This document shows positions 57,023 to 64,000 of a DNA stretch of 64,000 nt, one piece after another (the first letter of the stretch is position 1; each line of letters starts with the position of its first letter). Made by a program: the position numbers and the translations under genes. The stretch covers positions 124,001-188,000 of the forward strand of contig NZ_JAVJSE010000040.1 of the NCBI RefSeq assembly GCF_040219615.1. Direction: 5' to 3'. The stretch comes from Thalassobaculum_A sp040219615. Its GTDB lineage: Bacteria; Pseudomonadota; Alphaproteobacteria; Thalassobaculales; Thalassobaculaceae. The notes below the pieces were generated by a model. It was not told where the DNA came from. It saw only the letters and a program-made list of their open reading frames with translations, and ran no database searches.

Positions 57023-58036
57023 ATGCTGAGCCGGGAGGTCCTCCCGTCGCTGCTCGCGGTCGCCGCGTTCCTGCCGCCGTCGTTCTACCTGTGGTCGGTC
57101 GCGTCCTTCGACCGACGGTCCGAGCCGGCCGCGGCCGTGATCGGTACTTTTGTCCTCGGCGCCGTCGCCGCCATTCTGCTGAACAGCCTCATCGCGCCGG
57201 TCGCCGACACCGCATTCGGGTCGCGGGACATGCTCGTCGCCACCTGCCTGCGGACCTTCTGGCTGGTGTCGGCGCCTGAGGAGGCGGCGAAGTTCGTCGT
57301 GCTGATCGCCGTCGCCAGGCGCTTCATGGCGCCCGACAACCCGATGTCCGGCGTGACGTTCGGTGCCGCCGTCGGTCTCGGCTTCGCAGCCGCCGAAAAC
57401 GTCGGCTACCTGCTGGTCAATGTCGAGCGGTGGACCAGCGTCGCCTTCGTGCGCTCGGTGGTGACGGTCCCGGTTCACGGTGTCCTCGGGATCATCGCCG
57501 GCGTCTACGTCGCGCGGGCCCGCGCCGCGGCCGCGGCGACCGGGCGCCGGGCGACCGGGCACCGGATCGGCAGCTATGCGGCGGCGCTGGTCATACCGGT
57601 CCTGCTGCACGCGGCGTACGACTTCCCGTTCGCCCTGACACGGGCCTGCGAGGATCCGGACGGCGCCGCGATCTCCGCCCTGAAGGCGCTCGGTCTCGCG
57701 GTCGGACTGGCGATCGTCGCCGTCGGCACATCGATCACTTTCCGCCTGGCTGGCTCGCGGGATCCGGCGTTCGAGCCGCGTTGCCTGAGCCCGTATCTGC
57801 TGCGCGCGCCCTGGCGGAAGTTTCTGCTCGGCAGCCTGGCCGCCCTGCTCGGCCTTCTGATCCTGGCGGCGGAGGTTTCGGCGTTGCTGTATGGCGCCGA
57901 ATTCTCGCGCGACCGCGCACTGGTGCTCCTGGTCGCCCCTGCTCTACTTTTGCTGACCGCCCGCCTTCATTTTCAAGCATGGCGACAGCAAAAATATCAC
58001 CAGAACAGTGATAAGTCGCAATCACCGAACATTTGA
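57023..58036 (+). CDS. PrsW-like integral membrane protease
   Basis: The 337-residue membrane protein has the PrsW motifs: EExxK at Glu86, Glu87 and Lys90 (PEEAAKF), AAAENVGY, VPVHGVLGIIAG and LLHAAYDFPFAL. These give the zinc-type glutamates and histidines of the family, which includes the anti-sigma protease PrsW. About eight hydrophobic segments are present. A C-terminal extra hydrophobic part (after residue 250) follows. Its substrate is unknown, and no partner anti-sigma factor is adjacent. Confidence 0.9.
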   Translation: MLSREVLPSLLAVAAFLPPSFYLWSVASFDRRSEPAAAVIGTFVLGAVAAILLNSLIAPVADTAFGSRDMLVATCLRTFWLVSAPEEAAKFVVLIAVARRFMAPDNPMSGVTFGAAVGLGFAAAENVGYLLVNVERWTSVAFVRSVVTVPVHGVLGIIAGVYVARARAAAAATGRRATGHRIGSYAAALVIPVLLHAAYDFPFALTRACEDPDGAAISALKALGLAVGLAIVAVGTSITFRLAGSRDPAFEPRCLSPYLLRAPWRKFLLGSLAALLGLLILAAEVSALLYGAEFSRDRALVLLVAPALLLLTARLHFQAWRQQKYHQNSDKSQSPNI

Positions 58037-58085
58037 TCTATGTCAACGTTAATACGTTGGCAATATCCACGTTGCTTCATAGATC
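58035..58085. promoter_or_regulatory. nested inverted repeats ahead of the fimbrial operon
   Basis: GATCTATG (58035-58042) and CATAGATC (58078-58085) are perfect inverted arms. Between them lies CAACG-TTAATA-CGTTG (58044-58059). The region is AT-rich, and a further pair TATCAC and GTGATA (57995-58013) overlaps the end of the PrsW gene. It is the probable promoter/operator region for the pilin genes starting at 58131. Confidence 0.5.
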
Positions 58086-58130
58086 GGCAGTACCACCGTC
58101 ACCGGCACCGGAAATGCGGAAGAGGGTCAT

Positions 58131-58691
58131 TTGTCTCCGGCCAACAGGACCAAGCTTGGGATCGCGATCGTTGCCGCGGCCGGCATCGGCATCGTCGCCG
58201 TCGCCCGACTGGCCGGCTATGACGTGATCGAGGCGGCCAACACCATCGTCCTGCAGGGGACCGTTGCCCAGAACTGTTCGGTCGACGTCACAGTCAACGC
58301 CGGCGCCGGCAGCCTCCCGCTCGCCAGCGCCGGCGCCCAGCGCGTGGCGGTCGGCACGGTCCTGCAGAACTGCAACAAGAAGACCGGCTACACGCTCGAG
58401 GTCACGTCGCAGAACTGCTCCGGCGCGCCGACCGGCGCCAAGGTCGTCGACCCCGTATCGACCGAGTACCTCGCCTACTCGACCGAGTTCCAGAACCCGA
58501 CCACCGGCGGCAGCCAGGCCAGCGTCACCGGCCTGCTGGCGGCGACCTGCGGCGGGCAATACGGCCGCAACGTGACCGACGCCAAGGTCTCCGGCGAGAC
58601 CAGCACCGTCTACGTCAACTTCACCGGGTCCGAGACACTGTCGGCCGGCACTTATCAGGACACGCTGACCATCACGATGAACGTGAAATGA
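58131..58691 (+). CDS. SCPU-domain pilin subunit 1 (chaperone-usher, sigma-fimbrial type)
   Basis: The 186-residue protein has a hydrophobic export segment followed by IEAANTIVLQ and an SCPU/archaic pilin fold with conserved cysteines (VAQNCSVDV, VLQNCNKKTGYTLEVTSQNC) and the C-terminal YQDTLTITMNVK that donates a strand to the next subunit. It should be exported and polymerised by the usher encoded downstream. The TTG start at 58131 has GAAGAGGG five to six bases upstream. It is about three-quarters identical to subunit 2 by eye. Confidence 0.88.
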   Translation: MSPANRTKLGIAIVAAAGIGIVAVARLAGYDVIEAANTIVLQGTVAQNCSVDVTVNAGAGSLPLASAGAQRVAVGTVLQNCNKKTGYTLEVTSQNCSGAPTGAKVVDPVSTEYLAYSTEFQNPTTGGSQASVTGLLAATCGGQYGRNVTDAKVSGETSTVYVNFTGSETLSAGTYQDTLTITMNVK

Positions 58692-58787
58692 CCGCCGGCA
58701 ACGCCGTGGGCGTTGACGCAAGTCAACGCCGCCGGCCGCGCACCGGACTACTCAGACACCAACCCGTCGCCAGCAGAGGAAAGCGCG

Positions 58788-59357
58788 ATGCCTGGGATGA
58801 CCCGCAAGAAGTGGCTGCTGGCCGGTGCCGCGGCAGTCGTCGTGATCGGCACCGGCGTCGGCCTGGTGCTGCGCCCGGACGGCTGCGACATCTGCCAGGC
58901 CGCCAACGACATCCTGTTGCAGGGCTCGGTCGCGCAGAACTGCACGGTCGACGTCACCACCGAGGCGGCCGCCGGAAGCCTCCCGCTGACCACTGCCGGT
59001 GCCCAGCGCGTGCAAGTCGGGACGGTCCTGCAGAACTGCAACAAGAAGGTCGGATACACCCTGGCCGTGACGTCGGCCAACTGCGCCGCCGCACCGACCG
59101 GCGCGAAGGTCGTCGATTCCGTGTCGACCGAGTACCTGGCCTACTCCGGGGAGTTCGCGAACCCCACCACCGGCGGCAGCACCGCCAGCGTCACCGGGCT
59201 GCTGGCCAGCGCCTGCGCCGGCCAGACCGGGCGCGATGTCACCAATGCCAAGATCATCAGCGAGACCAGCACCGTGTTCGTCAACTTCACCGGCAACACC
59301 GGGCTGGCGGCGGGCACCTACCAGGACACGCTGACGATCACCATGAACGTGAAGTGA
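58788..59357 (+). CDS. SCPU-domain pilin subunit 2
   Basis: The 189-residue protein is a tandem duplicate of subunit 1. It has a basic start and hydrophobic segment (MTRKKWLLAGAAAVVVIG), then GCDICQAAN, followed by the SCPU domain and the identical terminal sequence YQDTLTITMNVK. GAGGAA lies about seven bases before the ATG at 58788. The CDxC stretch after the hydrophobic segment is shared with subunit 3. Confidence 0.88.
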   Translation: MPGMTRKKWLLAGAAAVVVIGTGVGLVLRPDGCDICQAANDILLQGSVAQNCTVDVTTEAAAGSLPLTTAGAQRVQVGTVLQNCNKKVGYTLAVTSANCAAAPTGAKVVDSVSTEYLAYSGEFANPTTGGSTASVTGLLASACAGQTGRDVTNAKIISETSTVFVNFTGNTGLAAGTYQDTLTITMNVK

Positions 59358-59409
59358 CCGGTGTCGCCGGCCCGGACCAGTGCCGGAGTTGGGACATCGA
59401 GCGCCGCGG

Positions 59410-59985
59410 ATGAACTCGGAGCGGAACATCATGCGCCTGCGCGGCGCCGCAGCCACAGCCGTCGCCCTGGCGGTCGCGGGCCTGTTGGCGGCGCCGTTCC
59501 TGGTGCGCGAATGCGACGTCTGCGAGGCGGCGACCAGCATCTTCCTGTCCGGCTATGTGGCCGGGAAGTGCACGATCGGCGTCACCCCGGACATCCAGGC
59601 CGTGAACCTCGCGGTCGACACCACGGCGCCGCAGCGCGTGCTGATCGGCTCGGTGCTGCAGGACTGCAACGGCACCCGCTCCTACGCGATCGCCGTGACC
59701 TCCTGGAACTGCGCAGCACCCCCGACCGGCGGCAAGCTCATGGCCGACGGGACCGACGACTATCTGCCGTACACCGTCGAGTTCAACAATCCCACCACCG
59801 GCGGCAGCCAAGGCGTCGTCACCAACCTGCTGGCGACCGCCTGTACCGGCCAGATAGCCCGCACCGTCACCTCGCACAACGTCAGCGACGAGACCAGTAC
59901 GGTGTACCTGAACTTCACGGGCTCCACGGAGCTGGAAGCGGGCACCTATGAGGACGTCGTCACCATCTCGATCACCATGATGTGA
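59410..59985 (+). CDS. SCPU-domain pilin subunit 3
   Basis: This subunit (191 residues from 59410) is more distant but keeps the layout: hydrophobic segment, ECDVCEAAT, SCPU domain with VAGKCTIGV and the family NPTTGGSQ motif, and the terminal YEDVVTISITMM. An ATG at 59431 with a shorter, cleaner signal peptide (MRLRGAAATAVALAVAGLLA) is an equally good start. It is probably a minor or adaptor subunit; the sequence alone cannot say. Confidence 0.85.
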   Translation: MNSERNIMRLRGAAATAVALAVAGLLAAPFLVRECDVCEAATSIFLSGYVAGKCTIGVTPDIQAVNLAVDTTAPQRVLIGSVLQDCNGTRSYAIAVTSWNCAAPPTGGKLMADGTDDYLPYTVEFNNPTTGGSQGVVTNLLATACTGQIARTVTSHNVSDETSTVYLNFTGSTELEAGTYEDVVTISITMM

Positions 59986-59993
59986 GGCCGACC

Positions 59994-60740
59994 ATGTTAT
60001 CCACCTTTGCCCCGGCGCTCCGCGCCATGCGTCGTGCCGCCGCCGCCGGCGGCCTGCTCGCCCTGCTGGCAGTGCCGGGCCAGGCCTTCCAGGTCGTGCC
60101 GATCACCCAGGACTTCGAGCCCAGCGGCCGCGGCGCCAAGCAGGTGTTCCAGGTCGAGAACGACCGCGACGAGCCGGTGAACGTGACGATCGCCATGGCC
60201 AAGCGGATCGTCGACATCGACGGCCGCGAGACCCTCGGGGAGACCGACGACTTCACGGTCTTCCCGACCGAGATCATCCTGCAGCCGAAGACCAGCCGCG
60301 CCGTGCGCGTCCAGTGGATCGGCGATCCGGCGCCGGCGGCCGAGCTGGCCTACCGCATCATCGCGGAGGAGACGCCCCTCAACATGCGCCGCGAGACGCC
60401 CGGCGCCTCCGTCTTCCTGACCGTCCGCTACATCGGCTCGATCTATATCGTCCCGAAGCGGGCCCGCCACGACGTCGTGGTCGCCTCGGCGGGGCCGGCC
60501 GGGCCGGCGCAACTCGAGGTGGTGATCGAAAACCGGGGCACCCTCCATGCCATCCTGGACGCGCCGTCCCTGACCGTCACCGCCGGCGGCGTCACCAAGA
60601 CGGTCGACGCCGAGGCGCTGAATGCCGTGCTGAACGGCGAGAACATCCTGGCCGGCGCCAAGCGGCGGATCGTCCTGCCGTGGCCGCCGGGCCTGCCCGC
60701 CGGCCCGGTCTCCGCCAACCTCGCGTACTCGGCGCTGTAG
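59994..60740 (+). CDS. periplasmic fimbrial chaperone
   Basis: The 248-residue protein has a signal peptide and the two-domain immunoglobulin-like chaperone fold: FQVVPITQDFEPSGRGAKQVFQVEN, PTEIILQPKTSRAVRVQWIG as the G1-type donor region and YIVPKRARHDVVV. It holds pilin subunits for the usher. GAGG lies about six bases before the ATG. A GTG at 59982 overlapping the previous stop is an alternative start. Confidence 0.92.
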   Translation: MLSTFAPALRAMRRAAAAGGLLALLAVPGQAFQVVPITQDFEPSGRGAKQVFQVENDRDEPVNVTIAMAKRIVDIDGRETLGETDDFTVFPTEIILQPKTSRAVRVQWIGDPAPAAELAYRIIAEETPLNMRRETPGASVFLTVRYIGSIYIVPKRARHDVVVASAGPAGPAQLEVVIENRGTLHAILDAPSLTVTAGGVTKTVDAEALNAVLNGENILAGAKRRIVLPWPPGLPAGPVSANLAYSAL

Positions 60741-60775
60741 CCGGCCGGCGGGGCAGCCCGCGGGGGGCGGGACAG

Positions 60776-63352
60776 GTGACAACGGCGACTCCGCGGACCG
60801 CCGTCGGTGCGCGGCAGCGGCTCGGCGGCCGGTGCCGGCGGGCCTGCCTCGTCGCCGCCCTGGCCGGCCTGCTGCCGGTGACGGCCGACGCCCAGGGCGC
60901 CGACCGGCCGTCGACCCCGCCTCTCGACCCGACCATCTTCCTGGCGCCTCCGGCCCCGGTCCCGAAGCAGATCGTCCCGGAGACCGTGCAGCTGGAGATC
61001 CCGCTGCGGCTCGGCCCCGACGAGCCCAGCGAGATCGGGGCGGTCGTCTCGTCGAGCGACCAGCTGCTGTCGTTCGACGGGGCGGCCTTCGTGGCGCTGG
61101 TCGAGACTCACATGCTGCCAGGCCCGCTCGAGGCGGTCCGCCGGCAGATCGATGCGGCGGGACGGCTGGCGGTCAACGACCTCAGGGCCCTGGGACTGAA
61201 TGTGGCCTACGACGTCGCTCAGGTCGAAGCGCGGGTCGAAATCCCGACCACCATGCAGAAGGTCCGGACCCTCAGCCTGACGCGCGGCTTCTTGTCGGAA
61301 GGCGCCGCACCCAGGGGGCCGGCCGAGGTCAGCGGCTACGTGAACCTGCTGGCGGCCCGCGACTTCGTCTCGGGCGGCGACGCCGACGAGCCGACGGTCG
61401 TGGACTTCGACGGCGCCGCCGACATCCTGGGCGTGGTGGTCGAGAGCGTGGTCACCTACCGGGACGACGGCCAATCGCGCTGGGAGCGCGGCGACACCCG
61501 GCTGGTCCACGACGATCCCGAGGCGCGGACCCGCTACTCCGCCGGCGACCTGAGCTATGGGGTCAACGGCTTCCAGTCGTTCCGGCGCGCCGGCGGGGTG
61601 GCGGTGGAGCGCAACTTCGGCCTGCAGCCCGACCGCGCCAGTTCGCCGGCCGGTCAGTCGGAGCTCGACCTGGACCGGGTCTCGCGCGTCGAGGTGATGG
61701 TCAACGGCCAGCGGGTCCGCACCCTCGACCTGCCGCCCGGCCGCTACAACGTGCGCGATTTCCCGTTCGTCAGCGGCACCAACGACGTCACCCTGCGCGT
61801 CACCGACGAGGTCGGGCGGGTCGAGGTCCTCCGCTTCCCGTTCGTGTTCGACACCACCGTGCTGGGCGAGGGCGAGCACGACTTCGCCTACGCCCTGGGC
61901 GTCCCGTCGGAGAGCACGCCGAGCGGCAAGAGCTACGACGAGAGCGACGTCCTGGCCTCGGCCTTCCACTCCTACGGCTTCACCGACCAGTTGACCGTCG
62001 GGGCCGGGCTGCAGGCTTCGCGCGACGTCCAGGTGCTCGGTGCCGAAGGTCGGCTGGCGACCCCCCTCGGCACGTTCCGGCTCGACGGCGCCCTGAGCCG
62101 TCTGGACTCGGAGCCGGACGACAGCGGCGGCGCCGGGCAGACCGGCACCGGGACGGCGCTGCGCCTGCAGCACCGGTTCGCCGAGAAGCCCGAGATCGGC
62201 GGCGCCAACCGCAACCTGTCGACCAGCGTCACCTTCCGCAGTCCGGACTTCTCTGGCCTCGGGCAGCAGACCGCCAGCAATCCGATCGCCCTCGACATCG
62301 GCGCGCTCTACGGCCAGCGGATCCACGGCGACCTGTATGGCAGCATCGGCGTCAGCCATCAGTTCGCGCGCTACGACCAGCCGGACGTCACCACCGCCGA
62401 CCTGAACTTCAGCCTGCCGATCACCGACGACGTGACCGCGTACCTGCAGGTCGGGCGGCGGCAGCTGGACCCCGGCGAGGACGACAACCGGCTGTTCCTG
62501 TCGATCGCCTGGTACCCGGGCCGCTCGGGCCACCGGGTCGAGAGCTCCTACGATTCCAGCAGGCAGACCCAGCGTGTCGACTACACCTACACGCCGCTGT
62601 CCCGCGTCGACGCGGTCGACGCCGACCTCTCGCTGAGCCGCGACGACAGCAACGACCGGCTGACCGGCGACATCGGCTACACGGGATACCGTTTCGACGG
62701 CCGTATCCTGCAGTCCTCGTCGGTCGACCGCGACGGCGAGGGCAGCGAGAATCGAACCACCCTGAACTTCGGAACCGCGCTCGCCTTTGCCGACGGCCAT
62801 TTCGGTGTGACCCGGCCGATCCGTGACAGTTTCGTGCTGTTCGCGCCGCACCCGGCGATCGCCGACCAGGATCTGGAGATCAACCGCGTCGGCGACACGC
62901 CCGCGGCACGGAGCGACCTCCTCGGCGCCCCGGTGCTGCCGGACCTGAACCCCTACTATCAGCACCAGGTCGTGATCGATGCGCCGGACCTGCCGCTGGG
63001 ATACGAGCTCGGCCGGCAGATCTACGACGTGCGGCCGACCTACCGCAGCGGGATCCTGATCCCGGTCGGCACCGGCGCCACCGTGCTCGGCGACGGCGTC
63101 CTGGTCGACGCCCAGGGCCAGCCGCTGCCGCTCGAACTCGGCACCATAACAGCGATCACCGACGCCGAACGCCCGCCGATCGAGTTCTTCACCAGCCGCA
63201 AGGGCCGGTTCCGCGTCGAGGGCCTGTCGCCCGGCCGGTGGCGGCTCACGTTGGCCAATGCGCCGGACCGCGCCATCGAGTTCGAGATTCTCGACGGCAG
63301 TGCCGGCCGGGTCGATCTCGGCAACCTGACCTACGTGATGGACCAGCGGTGA
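60776..63352 (+). CDS. outer membrane fimbrial usher
   Basis: The 858-residue protein has a signal sequence (CRRACLVAALAGLLPVTADAQ) and a beta-barrel usher layout: N-terminal domain with VQLEIPLRLG, plug and barrel region (VMVNGQRVRTLDLPPGRYNVRDFPF, FVFDTTVLGEGEHDFAYALG) and a C-terminal domain with EGLSPGRWRLTL. It matches the archaic usher type working with SCPU subunits. The GTG start at 60776 is preceded by a GGGGGGCGGG tract and lies 35 bases after the chaperone gene. Confidence 0.94.
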   Translation: MTTATPRTAVGARQRLGGRCRRACLVAALAGLLPVTADAQGADRPSTPPLDPTIFLAPPAPVPKQIVPETVQLEIPLRLGPDEPSEIGAVVSSSDQLLSFDGAAFVALVETHMLPGPLEAVRRQIDAAGRLAVNDLRALGLNVAYDVAQVEARVEIPTTMQKVRTLSLTRGFLSEGAAPRGPAEVSGYVNLLAARDFVSGGDADEPTVVDFDGAADILGVVVESVVTYRDDGQSRWERGDTRLVHDDPEARTRYSAGDLSYGVNGFQSFRRAGGVAVERNFGLQPDRASSPAGQSELDLDRVSRVEVMVNGQRVRTLDLPPGRYNVRDFPFVSGTNDVTLRVTDEVGRVEVLRFPFVFDTTVLGEGEHDFAYALGVPSESTPSGKSYDESDVLASAFHSYGFTDQLTVGAGLQASRDVQVLGAEGRLATPLGTFRLDGALSRLDSEPDDSGGAGQTGTGTALRLQHRFAEKPEIGGANRNLSTSVTFRSPDFSGLGQQTASNPIALDIGALYGQRIHGDLYGSIGVSHQFARYDQPDVTTADLNFSLPITDDVTAYLQVGRRQLDPGEDDNRLFLSIAWYPGRSGHRVESSYDSSRQTQRVDYTYTPLSRVDAVDADLSLSRDDSNDRLTGDIGYTGYRFDGRILQSSSVDRDGEGSENRTTLNFGTALAFADGHFGVTRPIRDSFVLFAPHPAIADQDLEINRVGDTPAARSDLLGAPVLPDLNPYYQHQVVIDAPDLPLGYELGRQIYDVRPTYRSGILIPVGTGATVLGDGVLVDAQGQPLPLELGTITAITDAERPPIEFFTSRKGRFRVEGLSPGRWRLTLANAPDRAIEFEILDGSAGRVDLGNLTYVMDQR

Positions 63353-63369
63353 CGCCCCGGGGAGGCCGC

Positions 63370-64000
63370 ATGCGCAACGCCGTACCACATCTTGCCCGAC
63401 TGCCAGCGATGCTCGTGCTGGCGGCAATGCTCGCGCTGGCGGCGATGCTGCCGGCGGCGCCGGCATGGGCCTGCTCGCTGTCGATCATGGACGTCACCTC
63501 GACGACCTGGGTCGGCCGACACGGCAAGGGCTACGAGGTCTTCGACCCCGAGAGCCGGTCGCTGGCAGTCTCGTTCCGGGTGCGCGGCCGGGACGGGTCC
63601 TGCCCGTTCTTCGTCACGGTCGCGGCGGCCTCCACCACCGACGGCACGACCGGCGAACTGCGTGGCGGCGGCTCCGCACTGCGCTACGAGGTCCAGAAGG
63701 ACGCCAGCGGCTCGAAGCCGCTGAAGCCCCTCAACCTGGCCTCGGAGAGCGACGTGTTCATCGGTGCGATCGCCGAGGAGGACGACACCGTCGCGTTCCA
63801 GTTCGCGCTGCGGGTGCCACCGCAGCAGGTCGTTGCGCCGGGCCGCTACGGCGGCGACATCGAGATCACAGCCTACGAGGGAACCCTGGGCGACGGCATC
63901 CTGCGGGACCGCCGGCGGGTGAGCGTCTCCGTTCCGGTGCCGGCGGTCGCCGAGCTGTCGTTCGCGGAGGGCGCCGGATTCGATCCGAACTACGGCAGCT
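63370..64000 (+). CDS. SCPU/spore-coat-U-like fimbrial tip protein (partial)
   Basis: The protein begins with a signal peptide (MLVLAAMLALAAMLPAAPAWA) and then ACSLSIMDVTSTTWVGRHGKGYEVFDPE, a typical start of the two-domain tip subunits in archaic fimbriae. About 210 residues are visible and no second SCPU domain has been reached when the window ends. GGAGG lies five bases before the ATG. In such operons this subunit sits last and caps the fimbria; that role is inferred from order. Confidence 0.85.
   Translation, partial: MRNAVPHLARLPAMLVLAAMLALAAMLPAAPAWACSLSIMDVTSTTWVGRHGKGYEVFDPESRSLAVSFRVRGRDGSCPFFVTVAAASTTDGTTGELRGGGSALRYEVQKDASGSKPLKPLNLASESDVFIGAIAEEDDTVAFQFALRVPPQQVVAPGRYGGDIEITAYEGTLGDGILRDRRRVSVSVPVPAVAELSFAEGAGFDPNYGS

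Noticed and set aside
58035..58085. A fimS-like invertible promoter switch
   Set aside because: The arms are only 8 bases and enclose 35 bases, far shorter than known invertible fimbrial switches, and no recombinase gene is near. Kept only as an operator candidate.
60443..63466. A 1007-codon open frame antisense to the usher
   Set aside because: Same reasons: composition noise opposite a clear usher.

Overview
The window is very GC-rich (roughly 70% by eye) and densely coded, with strong G/C third positions. This produces long open frames antisense to almost every real gene. The organism looks like an alphaproteobacterium, probably of the Rhodospirillales group. Reasons are the GTTC-N7-GTTC type of LexA box in front of an imuA-imuB-dnaE2 mutagenesis cassette, many HAAT, TRAP and MFS transporters with small catabolic operons, PAS_5-type proteins, and a short inverted repeat with a GTCATTCCGG core scattered between genes. 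No rRNA, tRNA, CRISPR array, transposase, integrase or phage gene was seen, so this reads as ordinary chromosome.

Layout. 1-7.4 kb: a partial beta-CASP metallo-beta-lactamase, an MFS exporter, a class III aminotransferase, an EamA transporter, an NrsF-like (DUF1109) membrane protein that may be read from a leaderless mRNA, and a run of small uncharacterised membrane proteins. 7.4-15.4 kb: catabolic genes (GMC oxidoreductase, TfdA/TauD dioxygenase, LysR regulator, cytoplasmic Asp-box propeller, amidohydrolase, M20 peptidase, and a DJ-1/PfpI protein that has lost its middle). 15.5-17.8 kb: a Wzx-like flippase and a FemAB-like acyltransferase. 18-24.5 kb: polA, a DksA/TraR-like zinc-finger protein with a LexA-type box close upstream, a TylF-like methyltransferase, a YHS protein, a zf-CHCC protein and a lipoprotein hydrolase.

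24.6-31.9 kb: an IclR regulator and a five-gene branched-chain-type ABC importer preceded by two operator-like palindromes and a 21-codon leader ORF that overlaps livG by ATGA, then an SDR and a RidA-like protein. 32-38 kb: the SOS cassette, with repeat elements on both sides of dnaE2. 38-47.3 kb: a possible sense, taxis and uptake module. It comprises a chemoreceptor, a periplasmic single-Cache protein, a DctB/DctD-like two-component system, a sigma-54 promoter and a TAXI-TRAP transporter. 47.3-57 kb: methyltransferases, two tandem PAS_5 paralogs, a tightly overlapped dehydrogenase/oxidoreductase/GntR operon, a small monooxygenase-type group with an ArsR-type regulator, an MFS transporter and a TIM-barrel isomerase. 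57-64 kb: a PrsW-like membrane protease, then an archaic (sigma-type) chaperone-usher fimbrial operon running off the window end.

The observations most worth following are: the sigma-54-linked Cache/MCP/DctBD/TAXI module; the LexA-like box between polA and the dksA-like gene; the livG leader ORF; the DJ-1 protein without its catalytic core; and the pilins with an unusual CDxC stretch at the signal-peptide end.
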